A stretch of 64,000 bases of DNA from Pleurocapsales cyanobacterium LEGE 06147 (GCA_015207585.1 JADEWQ010000012.1:1-64000); one strand, 5' to 3'; positions 10,074 to 19,389 are shown, counted from the stretch's first letter. Made by a program: numbers and translations. Notes: generated by a model from the letters alone, not told the origin.

Positions 10074-11906
10074 ATGGTCAAGGTCAAAAACCTAAATTGG
10101 GTCGATTTATCGATCCTGCTTGTCGCGCTCATCATGATGATCTTTGGGATCGGGAATTATGGTTTGTATGAACCCCATGAAAGTCATTTTGCCATGGTGG
10201 GTTACGAAATGGTTTTACGGAGAGATGTAGTATCGCCAACGCTTAATGGCGCACCTTATCTGAATAAACCTCCGCTTTTATATTGGTTAATTGCTGCATC
10301 GATATATATATTCGGTAATAGCGAATTTGCAGTAAGATTACCTCTAGCAATAGCTGGATGGTTGGGAATTGCGATCGCCTTCTGCTGGACGAGGCAACTG
10401 TGGGGAGTAAAAGCAAGCCGAATCGCTGTTTTGATGCTTTCAGTTACCTTTGGTTGGTTTATTTTTACCCGTCAGTTATTAATTGAAGTTCTCTTAGCTA
10501 CTCTTTTGCTTGCTAGTAATTATTTTTTGTGGCGATTATTATCTCAACCTCACTCGCGGTTTTATTTCTTTGCCGTTTATCTATCTCTCGGTTTAAGTGT
10601 ACTAGCTAAAGGACCAATTGGCATAATTTTTTTGCTGTTTAACTGGTTTATTTTAAGCAGTGCAGAGCAAAGTTGGCAACTATGGCAAAAGATCAAACTT
10701 GGTAGAGGAATATTAGTAGTATTGGCAGTAATTTTACCTTGGTTTATTGCGGTAGAAAGAGCTAATCCTGGTTTTATTTATTATTTTATCTTTAACGAAC
10801 ATATTAATCGTCTTTTGGATATACGTTTTCCTCCTGATTACGAAGTTTCTAAAATAAGTGCTATTGGATATCTCGGTATTACTGCAGTTTGGTGTTTGCC
10901 TTGGATTGCCTGTTTACCCCAAGTGATTTCTTTTACTTGGAGAGACTGGCAAGATAGTAAAGATAAACATTACAAACAAGGGATATTATTATTGGCGATC
11001 GCAGCAATTATACCGATTATTTTTTTTCTTCCTCTATCTTCCCGTTTAATTTATTATAGTATTCCCGCGATACCTTCCTACGTTATCCTCTGTGCTGGTT
11101 GGTGGTCACAGCTAAAGCAAAATAGTAACAAAAAAAGTCTTATTATACTGGAAATTGTATTTATTGCTTTGGGAATGTGTCTTATTGGCATCATCTTTTT
11201 CTTTCCCAATCTGCTGCGATTTTTATCCCCAATTGAAAACAGAATTGATATCAGCAGACTAATCGTAGTAACATCAATTCCATTAGGATTGGCATGGTTA
11301 ATTGCAGGGATGGCAATGTTACGGGAGCGTTTAAGGCTATCTCTAATTAGCTTATCGATCGGCTTTGCTCTCACTTGTGCGAGTAGTTCTACCGCTTTTA
11401 CTCTATACCAATACGTTCATTCTAGTAAAATACTGGTTCAAACCGCCTCTCCCTGTCTAAATATTAATACTCTCTGGGTATTTGAAGGTTCGCGTCAAAT
11501 CGGAACTGCTGGTGGTATAAGTTACTATCTCAACCAGGGAAAAAATTACTCTCGTCCTAAAATTTTTGGCGTTATAACTTCACTTCCTACTGGTTGGGTT
11601 CGGGGAAGACAAGACCTAATCTATCGTCAGGTTATGATTTTAGCTGATGGAGGAAGAAATCGCCTTCCGCCAAATTTTCCAGGTTCTCCACCATCTTATT
11701 TAATTAGCAAACAACAGTTACACAAATATTGGAATAGCGATCGCCCTGTAGTATTTGTAACTGACTTTTTACGACAACCGAACGATCCTAAAGATCCTCC
11801 CGATCTTAATTTACCTGAAGATGCCGGCAAGCCTTTACTGGCGATCGGTCAAAGAAGAATGTATGGTAATCATGCTACAAGAAAGTTTTGGTGTAGCATC
11901 GATTAA
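10074..11906 (+). CDS. ArnT-like GT39 family membrane glycosyltransferase
   Basis: 610-residue integral membrane protein of the dolichyl-phosphate-mannose mannosyltransferase/ArnT group, which moves a sugar from a polyprenyl-phosphate carrier to lipid or protein outside the membrane. The first transmembrane segment (about 12-30) is followed by the loop YEPHESHFA carrying the catalytic acidic residue, then NGAPYLNKPPLLYWL, a hallmark of the family. About ten further hydrophobic segments reach residue 440, and a soluble C-terminal domain follows. A second, diverged homologue lies at 22179-23810. It is convergent with the RNase III gene. Donor and acceptor cannot be told from sequence. Confidence 0.88.
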   Translation: MVKVKNLNWVDLSILLVALIMMIFGIGNYGLYEPHESHFAMVGYEMVLRRDVVSPTLNGAPYLNKPPLLYWLIAASIYIFGNSEFAVRLPLAIAGWLGIAIAFCWTRQLWGVKASRIAVLMLSVTFGWFIFTRQLLIEVLLATLLLASNYFLWRLLSQPHSRFYFFAVYLSLGLSVLAKGPIGIIFLLFNWFILSSAEQSWQLWQKIKLGRGILVVLAVILPWFIAVERANPGFIYYFIFNEHINRLLDIRFPPDYEVSKISAIGYLGITAVWCLPWIACLPQVISFTWRDWQDSKDKHYKQGILLLAIAAIIPIIFFLPLSSRLIYYSIPAIPSYVILCAGWWSQLKQNSNKKSLIILEIVFIALGMCLIGIIFFFPNLLRFLSPIENRIDISRLIVVTSIPLGLAWLIAGMAMLRERLRLSLISLSIGFALTCASSSTAFTLYQYVHSSKILVQTASPCLNINTLWVFEGSRQIGTAGGISYYLNQGKNYSRPKIFGVITSLPTGWVRGRQDLIYRQVMILADGGRNRLPPNFPGSPPSYLISKQQLHKYWNSDRPVVFVTDFLRQPNDPKDPPDLNLPEDAGKPLLAIGQRRMYGNHATRKFWCSID

Positions 11907-11931
11907 TTTGGTAATAAGCCTTGCGCACTTT

Positions 11932-11959
11932 GTAGGGACGCAGCATACTACGTCCCTAC
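11932..11959. repeat. GTAGGGACG near-palindrome, copy A4
   Basis: 28 bp with ends GTAGGGACG and CGTCCCTAC around an imperfect centre. It lies between the convergent GT39 and RNase III genes and overlaps the last bases of the latter. It may double as a transcription-ending hairpin. Confidence 0.7.
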
Positions 11960-12669
11960 TTCGAATTTTGGTAACTGTTCACCGACAAAAAGGCTTCCTT
12001 GGCTGCAGCTTGTTCTGCTGATTTCTTAGAGTGTCCCTGACCGATTCCCAAACAACGATCTTTGAGCCAAACTTCTGCCGTAAAACGATCGCGATCGCTT
12101 TTTTGATTTTCTCTAACCCTATACTTTGGCAGTAACTTATATTTTCCCTGACTCCACTCTTGCAGAGCATCTTTATAATTTTGCCGCGCCGGATCCCTAA
12201 GCACTTCTATCGCCTTTTCTTTTAATACCCCATCTAACCAAGGACGAACTAATTCCATAGTATTGGTACTCAGGTATAGTGCGCCTAACACTGCTTCAAA
12301 AGCATCTGCCAACCAAGATTGTCTTCCGGAAGGATTTCCCGTAGCGTTAGTGCCAATAATAAGATAGCGTTCGATACCGTAGAGGTCTGCTATTTCCGCC
12401 AAGACGCGATCGCTTACCAGAATAGAACGAATCGCTGCAAATTCTCCCACAGATTCGTTTGGATAAGTTGCCAATAATACCTCTGCCGCTGCCAAACGTA
12501 CTACTGCATCTCCGACAAATTCTAGCTGCTGATAATTTCTTACTGGGGAAATGCTCGGATGAGTTAGAGCCAAGTCTAATAGAGACCAATCAACCGATGC
12601 TGTTGCTGGTAATCCTAATTTTTGTACTAATTTTTGTAATTGCTTTTCGCGTCGGAGGTCTTGCAGCAT
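11956..12669 (-). CDS. rnc: Ribonuclease III
   Basis: Double-strand-specific endoribonuclease for rRNA and regulatory RNA processing. The catalytic domain carries the signature LEFVGDAVVRL, the downstream acidic SWLADAFEAVLGALYL and the DxxxD/E pattern needed for Mg2+. The C-terminal double-stranded RNA-binding domain runs from NYKDALQEWSQ to HSKKSAEQAAAKEAF. I chose the ATG at 12669 (237 residues). An in-frame TTG at 12687 would add six residues and put the start 4 bases from the 3' end of the RNase P RNA. Cyanobacteria often have several RNase III-type genes; this is the full two-domain kind. It is on the same strand and directly behind rnpB, so co-transcription is likely. Confidence 0.93.
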   Translation of the reverse strand: MLQDLRREKQLQKLVQKLGLPATASVDWSLLDLALTHPSISPVRNYQQLEFVGDAVVRLAAAEVLLATYPNESVGEFAAIRSILVSDRVLAEIADLYGIERYLIIGTNATGNPSGRQSWLADAFEAVLGALYLSTNTMELVRPWLDGVLKEKAIEVLRDPARQNYKDALQEWSQGKYKLLPKYRVRENQKSDRDRFTAEVWLKDRCLGIGQGHSKKSAEQAAAKEAFLSVNSYQNSK

Positions 12670-12690
12670 AAATTCTTGAGCTAGCAAATA

Positions 12691-13140
12691 GAGAGAGTAA
12701 GAACGTAAGCCGGATTCTGTTCTCTTTGTAAAGATCTAGAATAACTGCATCTCTACTTCGAGGGTGGTTATCTATCTGGGATGACTGTTACCAGACACCT
12801 CTAGCGGTTCACCACAACGGGACTGGAAAAAAACCAACCATTGTCCCTCCGACCTTGCTCCCGACCGGGGTTTACCGAGCCAGCACCTCTCGATACTGCT
12901 GGTGCGCTCTTACCGCACCTTTGCACCCTTACCTTCTTCAGTTATCAGTTATCAGTTACCAGTTATCAGTTTTTTGCTTACTGGTCACTGTTTACTGAAA
13001 AAGGCGGTATGTTTCTGTGGCACTATCCTCGCAGTCGCCTACACTGGGCATTACCCAGCAAGTCTGGTCTTTCGGGAGTCCGGACTTTCCTCAGATTTGC
13101 ACCCAAGTTACAAATCTGCAACCACCTCACTTACTCTCTC
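12691..13140 (-). ncRNA. rnpB: RNase P RNA
   Basis: Catalytic RNA that matures tRNA 5' ends. Read on the minus strand, the 5' part contains GAGGAAAGTCCGGACTCC, the most conserved RNase P stretch. The 3' part has AGAATCCGGCTTACG. The first 11 bases (GAGAGAGTAAG) pair perfectly with the last 11 (CTTACTCTCTC), forming helix P1 and fixing both ends within a base or two. Length is about 450 nt, within the bacterial type A range for cyanobacteria. A block of short tandem repeats enlarges the P12 region. Confidence 0.96.
12937..13009. repeat. Short tandem heptamer repeats inside rnpB (STRR-like)
   Basis: On the plus strand the block is a run of CAGTTAT/CAGTTAC heptamers followed by inverted, diverged copies ending GTTTACTG, so it can fold into one long arm. 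It lies between conserved blocks of rnpB where helix P12 is expected. Short tandemly repeated sequences at this site are known from RNase P RNAs of some cyanobacteria. Confidence 0.8.
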
Positions 13141-13265
13141 CTAATATCTATTTTAGAAGGTGATTAAGTAAACTACCCACACCTAATTAATTCACCTGCG
13201 GCAACTTAATTGAGGAATGGGCTTTAGCCCTAACTACATCTTGTAGAGAACAAAACATAGTCGAA

Positions 13266-14840
13266 CTAAGGCAACGAGTTTACAACCATCCCAGCAAGGT
13301 TAGCAATATTTTTTGCACCGTTATGGTCAGCATCGCCTACCCAACCGCACAGTTGGTTAATACACCTAAAAATCTTCTTGTCTCTGTTGCCGATTACTTT
13401 GCAGCAGTTACAGGTTTTAGAGGTATATCTGGGGTCAACCAATACCAAGTCAATTCCAGCAACGTTGGCTTTGTACTCCGTCAGCAACCGCAGTTGGTAG
13501 AAGCTCCAAGAATGGTGTTCTCGTTTCTGAGACTTTCTGACTTTGGCACTTTGTCTAATGCCAGTCAAGTCTTCAAAAGCGATGGCACCAAAATCTCTAG
13601 CCTCCTCTACCAATTGTTTGCTGATATTGTGGTTAACCTCAATGCATGAAAGCGTTTTTCTCTCCCAGAGAGCCTTCTAAGCAGTCTTTTCGAACTCTTA
13701 GTGCGTTTGGATTGAATCGACGCTCTTACACGGGCAAATTTGGCGCGGGTTTGTCTAAGTTGTTGACCGTTCCAAGATTTACCAGTACTAGTAGTAGCTA
13801 TATCCCGCAAACCGACATCAACCCCAAAACCCTTGGAGTTTGATTTCTCGGTTGTGTCGGTACTTCCACCACTATATTGATGTAGTAATCGCCTGGTTTA
13901 TTCTTGGACAAAGTTGCATTCTTTGGAGTTTGACCTTTAAGCAGTGCAATCTGATAGCCACCAATCTTCATCTTCCAGTTAACTCTCTTTGTCTGTCCTC
14001 GATGTATTTAAACGTTCGAGCGTCCAGACTAATACTTGTAGGTCTGAATTTGTGGATTTGTTTAGTGGCTTTCTTTTGGTTGATTACTCTTCTAAATTCT
14101 TTAGATATCAAACCAGGAGATAGAGTTTTAGACAATAATGTTTTAGTTACACCAAACCATCAAAAAAATCGTTTTAATGTCGTAATTTATTGGAAAAGAA
14201 AATATAACAGCAAACAATTGTCTAACCCCTGGTATTTATTAACTAATCTAGAAAACAAAGAAGAAGTTATCAAAATATTTGCCTCTCGTGGTGGCATAGA
14301 AGCCATGTTCCGTGATTGTAAAAGTGGAGGGTATAATCTAGAAGGAAGCCAAGCTAATAATCAACGTCTTACTAATCTAATTTTATTAATAGCCATTGCT
14401 TATACTTCGAGTTGTTTAACAGGTTTAAAAATTAAAAATACTGGTCTAACTGAGTATATTAATCGTCTCAAACTTGAAGGAAAAAATCGTCCCAGACATA
14501 GCATAGTTGTTTTTGGACAGAATTATATGGCACGAGATGGATATTGTCTATGGATATATGCTGGGAGTGGGTGGAAAAGTTAATAAAAACTGCTCTCAAT
14601 AAACTTCCATTTTATCTCCGAGGTCTTAAGGGGATGAAACGCATACAGAGTCTAGTCTAGCGCGATTGTACCCCCGTCAGCTTTATGGTGCAACTTAGTT
14701 GTATTCCAACAGTCTTCGCGTTTTGCTACTGCCAGTATTTGATTACAGGCATCGGCAAAACCAACAAGAGTTTCGTCAATATCTTGGCGAAAGTTAGCTG
14801 GTACTATAAGCTGGCAACGTACAGTCAGGGGTTGAGTCAT
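13266..14840 (-). pseudogene. tnpB (IS200/IS605 OrfB) pseudogene, interrupted and frameshifted
   Basis: Remains of an RNA-guided nuclease gene of the IS605 type. The N-terminal piece (14840 to about 14684) reads VRCQLIVPANFRQDID and ends at NTTKLHH. The match resumes near 14092 with KFRPTSISLDARTF and continues to PGDYYINIVVEVP. After a frameshift near 13848 comes VDVGLRDIATTSTGKSW (RuvC Asp). A second shift near 13645 leads to HNISKQLVEEA, FEDLTGI (Glu), a zinc finger with Cys pairs at CNCC and C..LC, and GDADHNGAKN (last Asp). An IS4-like fragment separates the first two pieces, and about 40 residues appear lost there. All three catalytic acids survive in separate frames, so it is dead as read. 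Confidence 0.85.
14100..14683 (+). mobile_element. IS4-like transposase, C-terminal fragment
   Basis: Fragment of a DDE transposase inserted in the opposite direction into tnpB. From about 14103 it reads IKPGDRVLDNNVLVTPN, PWYLLTNLENKEEVIKIF, then the YREK-like region RGGIEAMFRDCKSGGYNLEG with the catalytic Glu, and ends at 14583. The open frame runs back to 13840, but that first part is antisense tnpB and not transposase. About 100 bases after the stop are probably the rest of the element. The N-terminal half and the first catalytic acids are missing. Confidence 0.75.
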
Positions 14841-15355
14841 AGAGCGATTCTACCTCATCCACCTTTAAAAGTAAACCCTATAATGGAGGACTCGGCATTC
14901 CTCCTTTGTCGAGTAGGGAGATAGGGAATTTGGGACTTAGGGAAACAACCTCCCCAATCCCCAAAGACCCAAAACCCCCATTCTTCAAAGCGTGGGTCTC
15001 CAGCCGAGAAAACAGATGAAGTAAAAGCTTCAACCTCATTGTCTTTAGATTAAAAAGATACAAAAAACTTAACAAGTTTGTTGGAGTCATTTCGATCTGA
15101 TGATAAAAAAATACTTAAAAGGATTAATCCCCAAGAATCCTTACAAGGATATTTCTCTGCTAAAAATTCACAAAAAACACCTATAGAGGCTTTTGAGCCA
15201 GAAGAAGTAAAAGCAATCATCGTCTTATAAAGATCTAATGAACTTGCTTTTAATTTTTCCTATTTTGGGGAATAAACGTAAATCTCTTTTTGTTTTTGGC
15301 AGTTAACGAGTTTGGAGAGTACCTGTTTTTGACGTGACAAGCAGGTTATAAAAAA
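14841..15355. other. Gene-poor stretch with a short orphan reading frame
   Basis: 515 bases between the tnpB remnant and tRNA-Pro. At 15078-15230 (plus) a 50-residue frame beginning LLESFRSDDKKILK and ending FEPEEVKAIIVL looks like the C-terminal tail of a lost gene; I do not recognise the family. The rest shows no gene. A run of six T bases directly follows the tRNA 3' end on the minus strand. Confidence 0.4.
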
Positions 15356-15429
15356 TCGGGATGACAGGATTTGAACCTGCGACATCCTGCTCCCAAAGCA
15401 GGCGCGCTACCAAGCTGCGCTACATCCCG
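15356..15429 (-). tRNA. tRNA-Pro (anticodon TGG)
   Basis: 74-base tRNA on the minus strand. The acceptor stem CGGGATG pairs with CATCCCG. The D-arm GCGCAGCTTGGTAGCGC, anticodon stem CCTGC/GCAGG with loop TTTGGGA (anticodon TGG), and T-arm with GGTTCAAATCC are all in place. The discriminator base is A. CCA is not encoded. A T-run directly after the gene may end transcription. Confidence 0.97.
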
Positions 15430-15478
15430 TAAACTACCTAATCAGTATAACCCAATCGGCTTTCTAAAACCAGCAAAT

Positions 15479-16003
15479 TTAATCCGGGTACCAAAACATT
15501 CCTTTAATTCCTTCTGGATCTACGATAAATCCTAATCTGCGATAGAAATCAACTACTTGGGGATCGGCAAACAAGGTGATATTACTAATATCTGCACTTC
15601 TTAGCTTTTTGATTGTATATTTCATCATTGCTTTGCCCATTCCCTGGTTTTGGAAATCAGGATCGATAACCACATCCCAAATCGTGGCATTAAAAGCATG
15701 ATCGGAAGTAGCTCGGGCAAAACCAATTAAACGTTTTCTTTTCCCTTTAACTTCCCACATGGAAACTACCAAAAAACTATGTTGAATAGCCTTTTTAACT
15801 TTGCGCAAGGGACGACGAGCCCAGCTAACGCGATCGCAAAGGGTTTCTAATTCGTAAAGGTCTATATCTCGTTCTGTACTAAACAGAATACGAGCTTGAG
15901 GATTATGCTCGGTTTCAACTTTTAATAGCTCGCCCTCAAAATTAGTAATTTCTGGATTGGTTACCGCCTCGGAATTGCTAAACAATTTTTTCCAAAAAAC
16001 CAT
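15479..16003 (-). CDS. GNAT-family N-acetyltransferase (Ycf52/NSI-like)
   Basis: 174-residue acetyltransferase of the GCN5-related group, using acetyl-CoA. The acetyl-CoA loop is in [19 protein letters not shown] (Q/RxxGxG/A pattern), followed by [19 protein letters not shown], the usual C-terminal strand and helix. An N-terminal extension of about 60 residues and [16 protein letters not shown] match the cyanobacterial and plastid Ycf52 group, related to plant NSI acetyltransferase. Substrate is not evident. It stands alone, upstream of tRNA-Pro on the same strand and divergent from the alpha/beta hydrolase gene. Confidence 0.88.
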   Translation of the reverse strand: MVFWKKLFSNSEAVTNPEITNFEGELLKVETEHNPQARILFSTERDIDLYELETLCDRVSWARRPLRKVKKAIQHSFLVVSMWEVKGKRKRLIGFARATSDHAFNATIWDVVIDPDFQNQGMGKAMMKYTIKKLRSADISNITLFADPQVVDFYRRLGFIVDPEGIKGMFWYPD

Positions 16004-16188
16004 GCCGATATGGCTGTATTACTCTTAATAATCACAGTTCGAGATATTCTCGTCGCATATCTCAGTTATCTTAATCTATTTTGGCAACTAAAACCATCTC
16101 TTTACTGACAATAATCATGTCAAACTTGAGATTGAAACCCATAGCTTGTCTACCGCAAAGAGGATCGAGTAAGTGATAGGATAGATTT

Positions 16189-17073
16189 ATGCCAACGATT
16201 GATATTTTGGGAGTATCCCACGCTTACGAGTTAACGCTACCTGTTGCTGCCAAGCCTAGCTCTCCCGTGCTGGTTTTTATTCATGGCTGGCTTTTGAGTC
16301 GTCAATACTGGCAGCCTCTGATTCAATTTATCTCGTCAGAGTATCAGTGCTTACTGTATGATTTACGAGGATTTGGGGAGTCCCAAACTAAATCTGTTGA
16401 CTCGGTTAAGGTAGGCGAGCGATCGAATCTTGAGTTTACCTTGGCTGCCTACGCTAAAGATTTAAAACTTCTGCTACAAGAATTGGCCATCGATAGAGCT
16501 TGGTTAATTGGCCACTCTCTAGGAGGAAGTATCGCCCTTTGGGCAGCAGATTGTTGTCCGGAGCTAGTAGAGGGGGTCATTTGTTTGAACTCCGGCGGTG
16601 GTATTTATCTTAAAGAGGAGTTTGAACGTTTTCGTAATGCTGGGCAACAACTAGTCAGATATCGTCCTATTTGGTTAAGTTATTTACCACTAATCGATTT
16701 AATATTCGCCCGAATGATGGTAGCACGACCTCTTTCTAGCAATTGGGGTCGTCAAAGAGTAATTGACTTCGTTCGCGCTGACAAACAAGCTGCTCTCGGA
16801 GCACTGCTCGATTCTACTACAGAAGCAGAAGTTCATTTTTTACCCCAACTTGTCTCACGCCTAAAACAACCCGTTTATTTTGTTGCCGGTGCCCAAGATA
16901 AAGTAATGGAGCTTAAGTACGTACACCACTTAGCTAGCTTTCACTATCTTTTTGAACAAGATGGTAGTAATGTCCTAGAAATTGCCGATTGTGGACATCT
17001 GGCTATGGTAGAGCAGCCAGAAAAAGTTGCTAGAGTAATCATCAAAATCCTGCAACAGTATAGCTCAGTGTAG
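16189..17073 (+). CDS. Alpha/beta hydrolase
   Basis: 294-residue soluble hydrolase of the alpha/beta fold. The oxyanion-hole segment FIHGWLLSRQYW is near 30-41, the nucleophile elbow GHSLGGS near 110 gives the catalytic Ser, the acid is probably the Asp in VAGAQDKVMEL, and the His is in DCGHLAMVEQPEKV near the end. A lid region lies between about 140 and 200. There is no signal peptide. Chemistry could be esterase, lipase or C-C hydrolase; sequence does not decide. A separate downstream gene for a small conserved protein follows after about 107 bases. Confidence 0.9.
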   Translation: MPTIDILGVSHAYELTLPVAAKPSSPVLVFIHGWLLSRQYWQPLIQFISSEYQCLLYDLRGFGESQTKSVDSVKVGERSNLEFTLAAYAKDLKLLLQELAIDRAWLIGHSLGGSIALWAADCCPELVEGVICLNSGGGIYLKEEFERFRNAGQQLVRYRPIWLSYLPLIDLIFARMMVARPLSSNWGRQRVIDFVRADKQAALGALLDSTTEAEVHFLPQLVSRLKQPVYFVAGAQDKVMELKYVHHLASFHYLFEQDGSNVLEIADCGHLAMVEQPEKVARVIIKILQQYSSV

Positions 17074-17180
17074 AGAAATAAAATATAAATCAATCATTTA
17101 GTTCTAGCCTTGTGTCACAATAACATTAATAGATAAGGTTAAATAGAATCAACAAGGAGTTACTCATACAGGAGAAACCC

Positions 17181-17492
17181 ATGCTACACCGCAAGATTTA
17201 TCAGCTATATCAAGATGGTCGTGAAGTTTGCATTTTCTTGCGGGATCAGCAACGCTGGATTGAGAACGGTCGTATTGTTGATTTCGAGGGAGACTTAGTC
17301 ACTATTCGCTATGAAACGGAAGAAGACGATGAAATTAGCTCCTGGGAAGAAATGGTGCGTTTGGAAAGTATTGGTGCTGTAACCCAAAAGCTTGCCTCCG
17401 TGCCTAAAATCAATACAGAACTCTCTGTTGCTGAGGAATGCCCGGAAGCAGAGCAAATTCATCCCCGATTTCCCGAAACTAACCAAGAGTAG
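17181..17492 (+). CDS. Conserved cyanobacterial protein (DUF6679-like)
   Basis: 103-residue acidic protein beginning MLHRKIYQLYQDGREVCIF and containing SWEEMVRLESIGAVTQKLA. This pattern is very conserved in cyanobacteria, and I believe it belongs to DUF6679. The first 75 residues are the conserved part; the tail is variable. Start is supported by AGGAG eight bases upstream. There is no membrane segment, cofactor motif or known function. The short beta-rich core (VCIFLRDQQRWIENGRIVDF) suggests a small barrel, but that is inference. Confidence 0.75.
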   Translation: MLHRKIYQLYQDGREVCIFLRDQQRWIENGRIVDFEGDLVTIRYETEEDDEISSWEEMVRLESIGAVTQKLASVPKINTELSVAEECPEAEQIHPRFPETNQE

Positions 17493-17745
17493 CAACATCA
17501 TTCAAGAAGCCAGAAGCGGTGCGACCGCCCGTCCGTGCGACGGACGGGAACGGGACGTACCTCCGCAAGCGCACCGAAGAAGTCGGAAGTTAAATAGCTT
17601 GTCTGTTGCCAGATGAGCTGTTGCTTTATTTAGCGAATCGGATTTGGTATTATTCCCACGCGCGAAGTCCAAAAATAGAAAGTCCAAGGTACTCCGCACT
17701 TCTGAATTCTGACTTCTCAATCCTGCTATCAATCTTAACTATTTT
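17493..17745. repeat. Intergenic region with GC-rich hairpin repeat
   Basis: The convergent region after the small conserved gene and the MBL hydrolase. At 17528-17548 a perfect inverted repeat CCCGTCCG-TGCGA-CGGACGGG forms a strong hairpin, without a following T-run. It resembles dispersed cyanobacterial repeats more than a terminator. No gene is visible. Confidence 0.5.
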
Positions 17746-19389
17746 TTATTCACGGGATTCAAATACCGGGCAGTATCCTTCCGGTGTTACCTTAAAACCG
17801 TAGAGAGGAGAAATCTGATTCCAACAATGTTGCTCGTGATAAAAACGACAAGTACGACAACAATCGAGATCGGTCGACATTTTGGCTTCGCTATTTTGGC
17901 TTAAAAGCTCTCGCTGAGATATACCGCGTAATACCAGTTCTTCTCCTTGCCATCGAGCTTCTATTAATCCAGTATCGGCAAATTTAGTCCAGCGACTATC
18001 GCTGTTAATAGTATCCGGGAGAGTGATAGTAATAGAAGAGTCTATCTCATTTAACTCTCCCTGATAGTGAGTGGGTGGTAGCGTAGCAGGTTGAATAAAG
18101 CGATCGCCAATAGGCAAATCTACCAAAGTACCGGCATTGGGAGCATGGAGTTGGTAGCGGTTGCGTAATTCTTCCAAGCCAGTGAGTTCGACTAAATAAT
18201 TGGGAAGACCGTGGACAAACAAAATGTGTTGCGGTCGTAAATTATGAATTAGCTGAGTGGTGTTGCAACCATCATTGTGTTCGGCTAGTAAATAGGTTTC
18301 AACTTCGACGTGGGTCAAATTCCTGAGAGAAAAAAAAGGCTCGGAATTTGGTGAAATGTATTCTTGAGGATGTTCGGGTAATAAAATTAACCAATTCTTC
18401 CACTCTGGTTGTAGATATTGAGCAATATCGGCAATGCGATCGCTTATGACAACACAAGGTAATTTACCGCTAACAATATGTTTAGATGTTGTTAACTTCT
18501 TCATGCGAGGACATACTCGCTCATCCCAAAACAGGGATTGATGTTTAGCAAAATTTTGTACTGAAAGGGGAAATTGTTCGAGGAGTTCGAGATAAATATC
18601 GCAAGCGCGAGCAATAGTTTCTTCAACCCAAATATCGAGGTCGCGACCTGTAAACTGGTGATGAGAACGCAGTAGCTTAAGTATTTCTTGACCCAATCCA
18701 ATGGGAGGGACTGGCAGGAGGACACTAACGCCAGAGATGATGGCTCGGTTGATTCGCTCCATCAACTGTTTTTCCTGTTGACGGCGATGAGGATGACGAA
18801 TCGTACCGTAGCTTCCTTCGATAATGAGAATATCTGGAGCTAATCCTCTCAAAGCTTCGATCGATAATCCTTCGACTAACTGAAAGTTAGAGACGGAAAA
18901 ATCGCCAGTGTAAAGTAGCTTATAGCTGCGTTTAGCAGTCTGGTAAGTTAGAGCTACAGCAGCAGCTCCTGGCAAATGTCCTGCTGGAAATAATTCAACA
19001 GTGAGATTTTCTGCGATGGTAACGGGCGATCGCCAGGGTAAGATTTGACACCAGGAAGTAATTTTTGTTGCTGGTAGCTCTTGCCAATGTAGAGGAAGTA
19101 GTTTGGCGGTTATTTCACTAGTATAGATAGGTATTTGCGGAAAAGCTTTGTGTAGTGACAATAATCCCCGGCAGTGATCGGCATGAGCATGAGTGCAAAA
19201 CACGAATTCTGCTGGAGGAGTTTTTTCCTGCTGTAGTAGTTGCAAGTCATTTAAACCACAATCGAGGAGGATTCGATGAGGTCCCATACGTACCAACAAA
19301 CAAACTCCTTCGTCACCGTGACCAACTCCGTAAGGAAAGCAAGACAAAGAAGCCTGATGTTCTGAAAATTCTGTAAGACGCTTACTCAT
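17746..19389 (-). CDS. MBL-fold (beta-CASP-like) metallo-hydrolase with C-terminal Cys cluster
   Basis: 547-residue protein. The metallo-beta-lactamase core has the zinc ligand motif THAHADHCRG near 67, HLPGAAAVAL, and LYTGDFSVSNF with the bridging Asp. A beta-CASP-like insertion and a later HILFVHGLPNYL follow. These features suggest an RNA-processing exonuclease or endonuclease relative (RNase J/CPSF type). The last 45 residues carry CCRTCRFYHEQHCW and GYCPVF, a Cys-rich module that could bind zinc or an iron-sulfur cluster. It stands alone and convergent with the small conserved gene. Substrate is unknown. Confidence 0.82.
   Translation of the reverse strand: MSKRLTEFSEHQASLSCFPYGVGHGDEGVCLLVRMGPHRILLDCGLNDLQLLQQEKTPPAEFVFCTHAHADHCRGLLSLHKAFPQIPIYTSEITAKLLPLHWQELPATKITSWCQILPWRSPVTIAENLTVELFPAGHLPGAAAVALTYQTAKRSYKLLYTGDFSVSNFQLVEGLSIEALRGLAPDILIIEGSYGTIRHPHRRQQEKQLMERINRAIISGVSVLLPVPPIGLGQEILKLLRSHHQFTGRDLDIWVEETIARACDIYLELLEQFPLSVQNFAKHQSLFWDERVCPRMKKLTTSKHIVSGKLPCVVISDRIADIAQYLQPEWKNWLILLPEHPQEYISPNSEPFFSLRNLTHVEVETYLLAEHNDGCNTTQLIHNLRPQHILFVHGLPNYLVELTGLEELRNRYQLHAPNAGTLVDLPIGDRFIQPATLPPTHYQGELNEIDSSITITLPDTINSDSRWTKFADTGLIEARWQGEELVLRGISQRELLSQNSEAKMSTDLDCCRTCRFYHEQHCWNQISPLYGFKVTPEGYCPVFESRE

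Noticed and set aside
12841-13167. Protein-coding frames on the plus strand over 12.8-13.2 kb
   Set aside because: They lie fully inside rnpB, whose RNA features and P1 pairing are clear.
13840-14583. A single 247-residue gene on the plus strand
   Set aside because: Its first 80 or so codons are antisense to tnpB, whose protein sequence is recognisable on the other strand. Only the later part is IS4-like transposase, so it is a chance fusion of frames.
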